The notes below the pieces were generated by a model. It had not been told where the DNA came from. It saw nothing but the letters and a program-made list of their open reading frames with translations, and made no database searches. Of a stretch of 64,000 nucleotides of DNA, positions 56,709 through 63,663 are shown piece after piece (the stretch's first letter is position 1; every line of letters begins with the position of its first letter). The DNA is taken from positions 34,314-98,313 of IMG/VR virus record IMGVR_UViG_3300042446_001732; one strand, written 5' to 3'. The translations under genes and the position numbers were made by a program. This stretch comes from a virus.

Positions 56709-57680
56709 TCAAGAAGTCACGCCTTTGATAACAACAAAGTTCAACACAATAGCTTCTGCCAGTGGGCCAGCTGAAAAGTTGGTTATGCTGATTCTACAAC
56801 TGCCAGCAGCAATTGCATCCACGTGAGTGTTGTATGCGCCGGCTGTGGCACCTGAACTGATAGCGGTAAAAACTACATCAGTGGCAGCAATGGTGCTGTT
56901 GGTAAAAGTAAAGCTGACTTCGTCTGCTGCTGCCAATGACGCAGCATTCATGGTGATCTGACCAGACACTTTGTTTAGTGTAACTCCAGTTGCTTTGCTT
57001 GAGGCCTGTGTTACTGTGCCGCCAGCACCTGTGCCATATCCTACACCAGCGGTGTCACTGGTTGACTTGATCGACGAAGCTGAAGTAATTGCATTGGTAA
57101 AAAAGCTCAAGGGACGGTTCAAGTCATACACAGTGATAGTGGTTCCACCATCTGTTGAACTAAACGAAAATTGATATGTGCCAGTTGCAGCAAAAGTAAT
57201 AGTGCCGCCAGCGTAGCCTTGAATGCCAGTTGTGCCCAGAGTCACTGCGGCAGGCAAGGTCAGTGTGTGTGCAGTATTGGTCACATTCACTGCAATTTGC
57301 ACAATGCCAGCACTGCCGCTGGCTGGCCAATTGTTAAAACTTAGGCTGATGGATCCTGAAGTAGAAATAAATTGATATTGTCCAGCACTATAATCGATAG
57401 CAATGGATCCTGATGTTGCTGTGTTTGGAACATATGTGTAACTCACATCCTGTAATTTAACAGCATACATCAAGTTGTCTGCCATGTTGTTGTTCAAGGT
57501 GGTGCCCGACAGTGCAGCCTTCAACACAACCTTGCTTTGTAAGTCGTCTATTTCGCTTTCTGCGTATTGGAAATTGGTTTTGATATTGGTAAAGTTGTCT
57601 CTAAAGCCCTGGGTGTTGTTGGGCACTCCGGCCACTGGATAGTTACCGTCGACGTTGTTTGGGTTGATTTGGCTGGTCAT
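56709..57680 (-). CDS. Virion structural protein with conserved N-terminal INPNN domain
   Basis: A 323-residue, beta-rich protein: MTSQINPNNVDGNYPVAGVP, then NTQGFRDNFTNIKTNFQYAE and SEIDDLQSKVVL. This N-terminal block is common to tail or fibre-associated proteins of T4-like marine phages. The rest is Thr/Ser/Gly/Ala-rich and repetitive (FAATGTYQFSFSSTDGGTT), with no enzyme motif. Transcribed leftward from a late box (57701-57708) with an AAGGA site. It is convergent with the 55588 gene; the 50 bp between them show no clear terminator. Confidence 0.65.
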   Translation of the reverse strand: MTSQINPNNVDGNYPVAGVPNNTQGFRDNFTNIKTNFQYAESEIDDLQSKVVLKAALSGTTLNNNMADNLMYAVKLQDVSYTYVPNTATSGSIAIDYSAGQYQFISTSGSISLSFNNWPASGSAGIVQIAVNVTNTAHTLTLPAAVTLGTTGIQGYAGGTITFAATGTYQFSFSSTDGGTTITVYDLNRPLSFFTNAITSASSIKSTSDTAGVGYGTGAGGTVTQASSKATGVTLNKVSGQITMNAASLAAADEVSFTFTNSTIAATDVVFTAISSGATAGAYNTHVDAIAAGSCRISITNFSAGPLAEAIVLNFVVIKGVTS

Positions 57681-57700
57681 TTCGTAGTCCTTGTTATAGA

Positions 57701-57708
57701 TATTTATT
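57701..57708 (-). promoter_or_regulatory. Late promoter box AATAAATA
   Basis: Minus-strand AATAAATA, 21 nt before the ATG at 57680, with AAGGA between. Divergent with the plus-strand late box at 57723. Confidence 0.6.
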
Positions 57709-57722
57709 CAGACCCTGAAATA

Positions 57723-57730
57723 GCTAAATA
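57723..57730 (+). promoter_or_regulatory. Late promoter box GCTAAATA
   Basis: GCTAAATA, 19 nt before the ATG at 57749, followed by AAAGGTCCGGAG. Confidence 0.65.
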
Positions 57731-57748
57731 ATCCAAAGGTCCGGAGCA

Positions 57749-57997
57749 ATGCAGAAAAAAACTCGAAGTATTCTAGAAGAATTAGAATCACTGTATGTAG
57801 AACGTGATCAGCGCTTGCTGATTGAAAATCGTGCTACAAACGTGATTGCCAATGCCATACGACTTGTAGAACAAATTGAAGCTGAGTACGATGCTGAAGC
57901 AGCAGAAAATCTCACAAGAAAATTGCTCAATGCCATTCGCACCAAAGACGCAGGCAAGTTCTCGCGTTCAGTAAGGAGAACCCATGCAGATTCATGA
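57749..57997 (+). CDS. Small helical/coiled-coil protein
   Basis: An 82-residue, almost fully helical protein (SILEELESLYVERDQRLLIE, VEQIEAEYDAEAAENLTR). Heptad-like spacing suggests a coiled coil. It overlaps the next gene by 14 nt. Position at the head of a late operon with internal-protein-type genes suggests a structural or scaffold role. Confidence 0.65.
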   Translation: MQKKTRSILEELESLYVERDQRLLIENRATNVIANAIRLVEQIEAEYDAEAAENLTRKLLNAIRTKDAGKFSRSVRRTHADS

Positions 57998-58745
57998 ATT
58001 AACACGTAAACGTCCTGTCAAAGAAGGAGTCCTTGGCGCAGTTGGTACAGCCATTGGCGGCGTGGCGTCACAATTGGCCAACAAAGCCATGGCTTCACAA
58101 GGTATAACTCCAGACACTGGCGGCCAACAAAAAGCTACTGGATCCGGAGCTCAAGACGCAGCAGTTTCAGCCAATGATCCACTGGTCAAAGGTCTAGCAA
58201 CTGCTGCTGCAAAAGAATGGAAACAATCTGTTAGTGAACTAATGCAAACTATGAAAACTCCTGATGGTATGATGGCAACTCGTCCAAGTGAACTACCGCC
58301 AGCCGAGTTAGAAAAAGTGCTGGGAGACATGGTGTCAAGATTGATTGGTAAGCCGTATGAATCTTTAGTCAATAATATAAGTGCAGAGGCACACGACGGA
58401 ACAGGCAAACAATATGCTGCCAAGTTAACCTCCTCTATCAAAAATCAAATTGATGCTATCATAGCACAAGAACAAACAGCTGGCAAACCTGACCCCAACA
58501 AAGAGTCAGTGTTGTGGACCACACTGGCACAGGCAATTGCAGGTGCCAAGAGCGAAATAGAGTTTAGCTCCAGCGGCGGGCAAGGCGTTGCTGCTCGTCC
58601 AGGATTCCTGCCGCCAGCGGCAGAGCAATTGGCAGACAAGATGGGAATTTCAGATCAAACTGTTGCTGCCTTGCAAAATCATATCAAACTCAACGGCGGA
58701 AAAATGACTCCTGCGTTGGCAGCATTGTTAGGTGTGACAAAATGA
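57984..58745 (+). CDS. Candidate internal virion protein
   Basis: A 253-residue protein, MQIHELTRKRPVKEGVLGAV, with a glycine-rich hydrophobic stretch (GAVGTAIGGVASQLAN, about 17-32), and the rest helical (AAAKEWKQSVSELMQTMKT, DMVSRLIGKPYESLVNNIS). The MxxxEL start plus VKEG fits the capsid-targeting-like N termini seen in several genes here, with possible cleavage near VKE. AAGGAG lies at 57973-57978. ATGA overlap with the next gene. Confidence 0.6.
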   Translation: MQIHELTRKRPVKEGVLGAVGTAIGGVASQLANKAMASQGITPDTGGQQKATGSGAQDAAVSANDPLVKGLATAAAKEWKQSVSELMQTMKTPDGMMATRPSELPPAELEKVLGDMVSRLIGKPYESLVNNISAEAHDGTGKQYAAKLTSSIKNQIDAIIAQEQTAGKPDPNKESVLWTTLAQAIAGAKSEIEFSSSGGQGVAARPGFLPPAAEQLADKMGISDQTVAALQNHIKLNGGKMTPALAALLGVTK

Positions 58746-60676
58746 ATTTAATTGAAGGCGGCAATGTATTCAAAGACAAGATGGGGCTGCCACTGACACA
58801 GCGCATTGAACAAGGTGATATACCTGGCACCGTGCAGTGGTTGGAAACTGTGACAGGTCTAGACTTGACCAGCACACAAGATCCTGCCACAGGTTATCCT
58901 GTGAAATGGCTGGGCAGCACTGGAAAAAAACCGTCGTCGGGAGACCTGGATCTAGCAGTTGATACCAACGAGATATCCAAGGCCGAACTAAAAGTCAAAC
59001 TAGATCAATTTGCCACAAGTCAGGGACAGGATCCAAGAGATTTTGTGCGTATGAGTGGTGAAGCTGTGCATTTTAAAACACCCATACTTGGCGATGCTGA
59101 CAATGGTTTTGTGCAAACAGATTTCATGTTCATGCCCAATGTTGAATGGGGAGCATTCTTTTTGTCCGGCGGTGTTGATTCTGAATACAAAGGCTTGTAC
59201 CGCAACATACTCATGAGTTCAATTGCCAAGAGTCTGGGTCTCAAAGCATCTGCCAAAGGTGTGTCTAGTAGAGTAACAGATCAGTTGATACAGGGCGGAC
59301 TAGATCCTGACTACGCTGCGGAAATTCTACTGGGCAAAGGTAACACTCGAGACAACCTAAAAAATGTTGAAGCTATTTACGCTGCTCTGGCTCGTGATCC
59401 CAAACGTGATGCGAAACTGGAAGACTTCCGCCAATATCTTGCTAGAGACAACCTCAAAGAACCGTCAGCATCAGTTGCTGAAGATGATGTGGGCTTTCTG
59501 GGACGCCTGCGTGACCGCATTGTGAATCGTGGCTACGTTGCTCTAGTAGAAAACAACATGATTGCAGAAGCTGCTGCACCCGGAGTAGGCGGTCGTGCCA
59601 AAGGCATTGAACACCTGGAAGATTATGTTTTTAGAGAAGGTGTAGCTGGCATTATCAAAGCTCTGGAGATAGCCCAACATGCTGCAGAATCTCCAACAAC
59701 TACTACCACTGCCAAGTGGGACGGCAAACCTGCTGTGATATTTGGCCGCAAACCTGCCACAGGTGAGTTTGTGCTCACAGACGGTTCAGGATTTGAAGCC
59801 AAGGGCTACGATGGTCTTGCCACAAGCCCACAAATGATGGCAGATATACAAAGCAACAGATCTGGAGACAGAACTGACTTGATCAACATCTATGCAACAC
59901 TGTTTCCAGTGCTAGAAGCTGCCTTGCCCTCCAACTTCCGCGGTTATGTCAAAGGAGACTTGCTGTATATGCAACGTCCTCCTGTGGTAGCTGGCAACTA
60001 TGTGTTTGAGCCCAACACCATTGAATATCGTATCCCTGTCAAAAGCTCCATGGGTCAGCGCATTGGCAACAGCGACATAGGTGTTGCTATTCATAGCATG
60101 TATGCTGATGTTGGCGACTCACGCCAGCCACTCAGCGGTGTAAAATTCAATGAAGTCCCAGGTCTGCTGCTGGAACGCCCGGCTACTCCCAACACACTAG
60201 AACTAGACGATGGGATTGTAAAACAACTCAATCAAATTGTTCGTACTTACGGATCTAGCATGAAAACTCTGTTTAATCCAGCTGAGCTTCGTACTGCACA
60301 AATCACAGATTTGTTCAAGCTGGCAGTGGATTTTATCAACACCAAAGTGGGTGCGCCCTTGCAGCCTGCCAATCAGTTGGTCATAGAGTTTGGCAACTGG
60401 TTAAAAACCAAAGTAACTCCGCGCAAGTTCAACAACATTGTGGAATATTTGAACAGTCCCAGTAGCAACATTGAGGCCCTGGGCGCAGCGTTTTATGCAT
60501 TTGAACTGCTTCATGCACTCAAGATGCACCTAAAGAATCAAGCAGATGTTGCCAATCCTGGTGGCGAAGGTTGGGTTATGGCCACGCCTGCAGGCTATGG
60601 CAAACTGGTAAGTCGCTTTGATCCAACCGCATTTGCTGCTCAAAATCGAGCTAGAAATAACCCGCAATCCACGTAA
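58742..60676 (+). CDS. Two-domain nucleotidyltransferase/ligase-like protein (DUF6267-type)
   Basis: A 644-residue protein. Residues 57-74 (LGSTGKKPSSGDLDLAVD) give the pol-beta nucleotidyltransferase signature GS...SGDxDxxV, and FVQTDFMFM near 123 may supply the third Asp. In the second half, AKWDGKPAVIFGR (Lys325, Asp327, Gly328) matches motif I KxDG of ATP-dependent ligases and mRNA capping enzymes; FRGYVKGDLLYMQ and NTIEYRIPVKSSMGQ fit the following strands. The combination resembles the DUF6267 phage family. Late operon; possibly virion-borne. Adenylyl or nucleotidyl transfer is inferred, not shown. Confidence 0.65.
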   Translation: MNLIEGGNVFKDKMGLPLTQRIEQGDIPGTVQWLETVTGLDLTSTQDPATGYPVKWLGSTGKKPSSGDLDLAVDTNEISKAELKVKLDQFATSQGQDPRDFVRMSGEAVHFKTPILGDADNGFVQTDFMFMPNVEWGAFFLSGGVDSEYKGLYRNILMSSIAKSLGLKASAKGVSSRVTDQLIQGGLDPDYAAEILLGKGNTRDNLKNVEAIYAALARDPKRDAKLEDFRQYLARDNLKEPSASVAEDDVGFLGRLRDRIVNRGYVALVENNMIAEAAAPGVGGRAKGIEHLEDYVFREGVAGIIKALEIAQHAAESPTTTTTAKWDGKPAVIFGRKPATGEFVLTDGSGFEAKGYDGLATSPQMMADIQSNRSGDRTDLINIYATLFPVLEAALPSNFRGYVKGDLLYMQRPPVVAGNYVFEPNTIEYRIPVKSSMGQRIGNSDIGVAIHSMYADVGDSRQPLSGVKFNEVPGLLLERPATPNTLELDDGIVKQLNQIVRTYGSSMKTLFNPAELRTAQITDLFKLAVDFINTKVGAPLQPANQLVIEFGNWLKTKVTPRKFNNIVEYLNSPSSNIEALGAAFYAFELLHALKMHLKNQADVANPGGEGWVMATPAGYGKLVSRFDPTAFAAQNRARNNPQST

Positions 60677-60689
60677 TTTTTGTCAGTTT

Positions 60690-60697
60690 GGTAAATA
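60690..60697 (+). promoter_or_regulatory. Late promoter box GGTAAATA
   Basis: GGTAAATA, 44 nt before the ATG at 60741. The leader carries a small GAGTC/GACTC inverted repeat and AAAGGA. Confidence 0.65.
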
Positions 60698-60740
60698 AAA
60701 GCAGAGTCCAAGTGACTCACTAACTTAAAGGAAATTTATC

Positions 60741-61148
60741 ATGGCAGTATTTACAAAAGTAAACGGAACTACACAACCAGTATTTGCACTGGACGTGGCA
60801 AACGGTTCTATCGCAGGAACAGCTAACGTAGCAGCTCAAGGTCCAGTTCAGATCCAAGGTCCAAAACTTGACTTCTTCACTTTGACAGCTAACGCCGCGT
60901 TGACAAACGCTGGCAACGTTAACGGTTATCTAAACAATGTGTTGACAGCAGTCCAACAAAATGGTACCATTGCAATTTATCAGGCTGGTGCAGCAGCTGG
61001 CGTTATCAACATTGCTATCTACCCAAGTGGCGCTTACACCACAGCTACTCTGGTTGCTGCTGCTCAAACAGCCAACGCCACAGGCGGCCTGAACATTGGT
61101 ATTCCAACTGCCAACGTTAGCGGCTCAGCTACATTTACTAACCTGTAA
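60741..61148 (+). CDS. Small abundant-type structural protein (decoration candidate)
   Basis: A 135-residue Ala/Gly/Thr/Asn-rich protein, MAVFTKVNGTTQPVFALDVA, with alternating beta-type sequence and no cysteine. It has its own late promoter, a long leader with strong ribosome-binding site, codons that look optimised, and its own intrinsic terminator. This isolated, high-expression layout fits an abundant virion protein such as a capsid decoration protein. No sequence family recognised. Confidence 0.65.
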   Translation: MAVFTKVNGTTQPVFALDVANGSIAGTANVAAQGPVQIQGPKLDFFTLTANAALTNAGNVNGYLNNVLTAVQQNGTIAIYQAGAAAGVINIAIYPSGAYTTATLVAAAQTANATGGLNIGIPTANVSGSATFTNL

Positions 61149-61167
61149 TCAGTTTAGACCCACAGCA

Positions 61168-61200
61168 ACCCTGGACGTAAAAAATCCAGGGTTTCTTTTT
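61168..61200 (+). terminator. Intrinsic terminator after the decoration candidate
   Basis: ACCCTGGA (61168-61175), loop CGTAAAAAA, TCCAGGGT (61185-61192), then TTCTTTTT. Confidence 0.85.
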
Positions 61201-61203
61201 GGC

Positions 61204-61211
61204 CTTAAATA
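61204..61211 (+). promoter_or_regulatory. Late promoter box CTTAAATA
   Basis: CTTAAATA directly after the terminator, ending 9 nt before the ATG at 61220. Confidence 0.55.
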
Positions 61212-61219
61212 TCTGTCTA

Positions 61220-61663
61220 ATGAGAATACAGTGCCGAACACTTTTTGATTGCAGCTACACAGGCGTTACAGGCAGCTTCCGCACTAGTATGATCCCGTTC
61301 GAAGACAAGTCGGGACAACCAGTACTAGATCTTGCTGACTGGAATCGCAGTAGAAACCAACAACGCAACTGGGAAACTTTGTTGCAAATACTAGGACTCA
61401 AAGCACAACCCACAGACCTGGTATTGCCGGTTCATCGGTCAGGCACCTGGGAGTTTGAATTTGCCATAGAATCTGAAGGCGTGTATCTAGATGGAACTGA
61501 TCCCAACCCACTGGCAGGCCTGCTGCAAGATTGTGACGGCGTGCCAATGCTGACAGGGCTCACTGAAACAGCAGGAGTTGAACGTAGTATTTCTACTCAC
61601 GGCCCTGATCAGAACATTTGGTTTGTGCTACTAAATAATACACTGGAACAACAAAATGGCTGA
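61220..61663 (+). CDS. Conserved-type phage protein of unknown function
   Basis: A 147-residue protein from the ATG at 61220 (MRIQCRTLFDCSYTGVTGSF), placed by the late box; an in-frame upstream start lies in the terminator tail. The block WNRSRNQQRNWETLLQILGL is distinctive and recalls a protein shared by large T4-like phages. The C-terminal half is mixed alpha/beta. Function unknown. Overlaps the next gene by 8 nt. Confidence 0.7.
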   Translation: MRIQCRTLFDCSYTGVTGSFRTSMIPFEDKSGQPVLDLADWNRSRNQQRNWETLLQILGLKAQPTDLVLPVHRSGTWEFEFAIESEGVYLDGTDPNPLAGLLQDCDGVPMLTGLTETAGVERSISTHGPDQNIWFVLLNNTLEQQNG

Positions 61664-61922
61664 TACCACCGACATTGAAAAGAAAAGTCTTGAAGCACAT
61701 GTGGAATTGTGTGCAGAAAGATACAAAGCATTAGAACTGCAATTTACAGACGTTAAATCAGACATAAATGATCTCAAAATCATGGCTGAGAACACTCATA
61801 AATTAGTGCATAAAATGTCAGAAAACCGCAACAGTCAAGTGATCAACTGGGGTATAGGTATCATTGGAGTATTGCTTGGAGTATGCGGTTGGTTGATAAC
61901 GCAGTATGTCAAAACTTTATGA
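61656..61922 (+). CDS. Small coiled-coil protein with C-terminal membrane helix
   Basis: An 88-residue protein: a helical, heptad-like first 60 residues (AERYKALELQFTDVKSDIND) and a single C-terminal transmembrane helix (WGIGIIGVLLGVCGWLI) with a short basic tail. Such tail-anchored proteins occur among phage lysis or superinfection genes, but one helix and no lysis neighbours make that uncertain. ATGA overlap with the next gene. Confidence 0.7.
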   Translation: MADTTDIEKKSLEAHVELCAERYKALELQFTDVKSDINDLKIMAENTHKLVHKMSENRNSQVINWGIGIIGVLLGVCGWLITQYVKTL

Positions 61923-62404
61923 CTAGAGAACAAAAGCTAGAACGTTTTGCCGAACGTGAATTCAAGAGAAATCTTGACAACATGATTGTAAAAGAAAACG
62001 ATGGTAGCTATATTGTGTTTGGCAAGTATCGTGTGGCACAACACCTCTACGGATACATGGTCAGCACTTGGTCAGATGACATACACTGCTTTGACAGCAA
62101 GCGCAATGCTGTGAGCTGGTGTGTGGCAGACAAATTTAATCAACTGACATTGGCCAACACTATTTTGAATCTAGACCGTAGAAAACAAACATTAACAGCT
62201 GATATCCATTGCCGTCAAAGCATAGGCAGACGTAGTCAGTCAACTCACTCTTATGAAATCATAAACATGAAAGTACAGCCCAAACAAATTCTGTTAAATT
62301 CAGTATCATCTGAATTGGAGAAATGTGTAAACTCGGCTAAATATATGCAAATTAGAGGATTCTCAAATGAAACTGCAAGAACTAGCGGCCCCTCAGCCAA
62401 GTAA
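61919..62404 (+). CDS. Unknown basic protein
   Basis: A 161-residue protein from the ATG at 61919 (MTREQKLERFAEREFKRNLD), with GSYIVFGKYRVAQHLYGYMV, then AVSWCVADKFNQLTLANTIL and a basic C terminus. The start at the ATGA overlap is preferred to an upstream in-frame one inside the membrane-protein gene. Its last 38 nt overlap the next gene and contain that gene's late box. Confidence 0.65.
   Translation: MTREQKLERFAEREFKRNLDNMIVKENDGSYIVFGKYRVAQHLYGYMVSTWSDDIHCFDSKRNAVSWCVADKFNQLTLANTILNLDRRKQTLTADIHCRQSIGRRSQSTHSYEIINMKVQPKQILLNSVSSELEKCVNSAKYMQIRGFSNETARTSGPSAK
62336..62343 (+). promoter_or_regulatory. Late promoter box GCTAAATA (inside a gene)
   Basis: GCTAAATA within the coding 3' end of the preceding gene, 24 nt before the ATG at 62367, with AGAGGA between. 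Confidence 0.55.
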
Positions 62405-63236
62405 ACAAATCGCCAAAGTATTCGAAAGCTACTTTGGTTCACGCATCAGCTTTGACCAACTTAGTCGTCGTCAAACTGCTGGCATGCTTGATCGTGTGCG
62501 TGGCCTACTGGGTGAACACCAGAACACCACAGCTCGCCATCACAGTGAAAAGAACCCCAGTTATCTCAAACTGGTAATGATGGAACAGGCTCTTCGTGGA
62601 CGTCTCAAAGAGATGGATGCACCTGGTGCCAACGGACAAGTTGATCCGGCTGCTGCTGTGGCCAAGGTCAAAGATCCCAAGCTGGCTGCTGCTCTCAAGA
62701 AAAGCACTGCTGGCCAGACACTCAATCCTGATGAACAAAAAATGGTTGCTGGTGCTGCATTGATGCAGGCCGAAAGCTATCGTCGTCGTCAACTGGGACG
62801 TAGACTAACTGAAAGCGAAGTGCAACAAGCACAAGTTGTGTTGGCGGCCCAAGACATGGTTGACAAGATGCAAAGCATGCTGGAAGATGTATCTGAGTTG
62901 CAATTCAAAGAACTGCCAGCCTTGGTTGATTCGATCAAAAATCAAGTTGGCATCGACCAAGCTGCACAATTCAATGGTGACGCAAGTGCTGCGCTGACTG
63001 GATTGATGCAAAATCTGCAGGCTGCCAAGCTACAAATGGATCAAGCTCTGGGTGTGGTCACAGGTACTGCACAAGCACCAGTTGATGCTGCTGCTGACGG
63101 TGCAATGGCCGGCGCCGAAATGGGTGCTGACATGGGTGCTGACCTGGGCGCCGAAATGGGCGCAGCTGATGATGTTGCTGCTGACCCAGAAGCCGAACCA
63201 CCTGCAAGTGCTGGCCTGGGCCGAGCACGTAGATAA
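62367..63236 (+). CDS. Candidate internal/core head protein
   Basis: A 289-residue, mainly helical protein, MKLQELAAPQPSKQIAKVFE. After RISFDQLSRRQTAGMLDRVR comes a long helical region (LAAQDMVDKMQSMLEDVSEL) and an acidic low-complexity C terminus with repeated MGA(D/E) units (about 245-275). Helical plus acidic tail is the style of prohead core proteins; the MKLQELA start resembles the other capsid-targeting-like N termini here. Function inferred only. TAATG overlap with the next gene. Confidence 0.65.
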   Translation: MKLQELAAPQPSKQIAKVFESYFGSRISFDQLSRRQTAGMLDRVRGLLGEHQNTTARHHSEKNPSYLKLVMMEQALRGRLKEMDAPGANGQVDPAAAVAKVKDPKLAAALKKSTAGQTLNPDEQKMVAGAALMQAESYRRRQLGRRLTESEVQQAQVVLAAQDMVDKMQSMLEDVSELQFKELPALVDSIKNQVGIDQAAQFNGDASAALTGLMQNLQAAKLQMDQALGVVTGTAQAPVDAAADGAMAGAEMGADMGADLGAEMGAADDVAADPEAEPPASAGLGRARR

Positions 63237-63604
63237 TGAAAATATTTGAAGTCGACGGCGGCCTCTCAGAATTTACTCCCAAGCCTGATCAATTGATGGG
63301 CTTGGTCTCATTTCTTAATGGGCGAGCCGAGGATACCGGTAGCCAAAAACAAATCAGTCAACAGGCATTTATCAGTCTGGCTCAGAGCCTAGACATCAAT
63401 GTCACTGACCAAAACATTGCTGAATTGGTGGGACAGCCCCCACTGAGCAATTTACTAGAACCACTAGCACCAGACTCTCCTCAGGATCCAATTGTGTTCA
63501 AAGGTGGCAAAGCACCTGCACCAGCCACAATGCCAGTTAACAAAGCTCAGAACATTGTGGCTGCTGCTGCCAAAACAGCAATGAAAAAAGATCGCGGCGT
63601 TTAA
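63236..63604 (+). CDS. Small virion-type protein
   Basis: A 122-residue protein, MKIFEVDGGLSEFTPKPDQL, with FLNGRAEDTGSQKQISQQAF, a short helix and a basic Ala/Pro-rich C terminus. Shares the MK..E start of its neighbours. Translationally coupled to the preceding gene; unknown function. A promoter region for iscU follows. Confidence 0.65.
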   Translation: MKIFEVDGGLSEFTPKPDQLMGLVSFLNGRAEDTGSQKQISQQAFISLAQSLDINVTDQNIAELVGQPPLSNLLEPLAPDSPQDPIVFKGGKAPAPATMPVNKAQNIVAAAAKTAMKKDRGV

Positions 63605-63616
63605 CACCAAACTACA

Positions 63617-63645
63617 TTGACATTTGTCGTTAAATACCTTATACT
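63617..63645 (+). promoter_or_regulatory. Sigma70-type promoter of iscU overlapping a late box
   Basis: TTGACA (63617-63622), 17 bp, TATACT (63640-63645). Within the spacer, GTTAAATA (63629-63636) is a late-type box. The gene could be transcribed both early and late. The TAAGGA ribosome-binding site follows. Confidence 0.75.
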
Positions 63646-63663
63646 TAAACTAAGGAAAATTTT

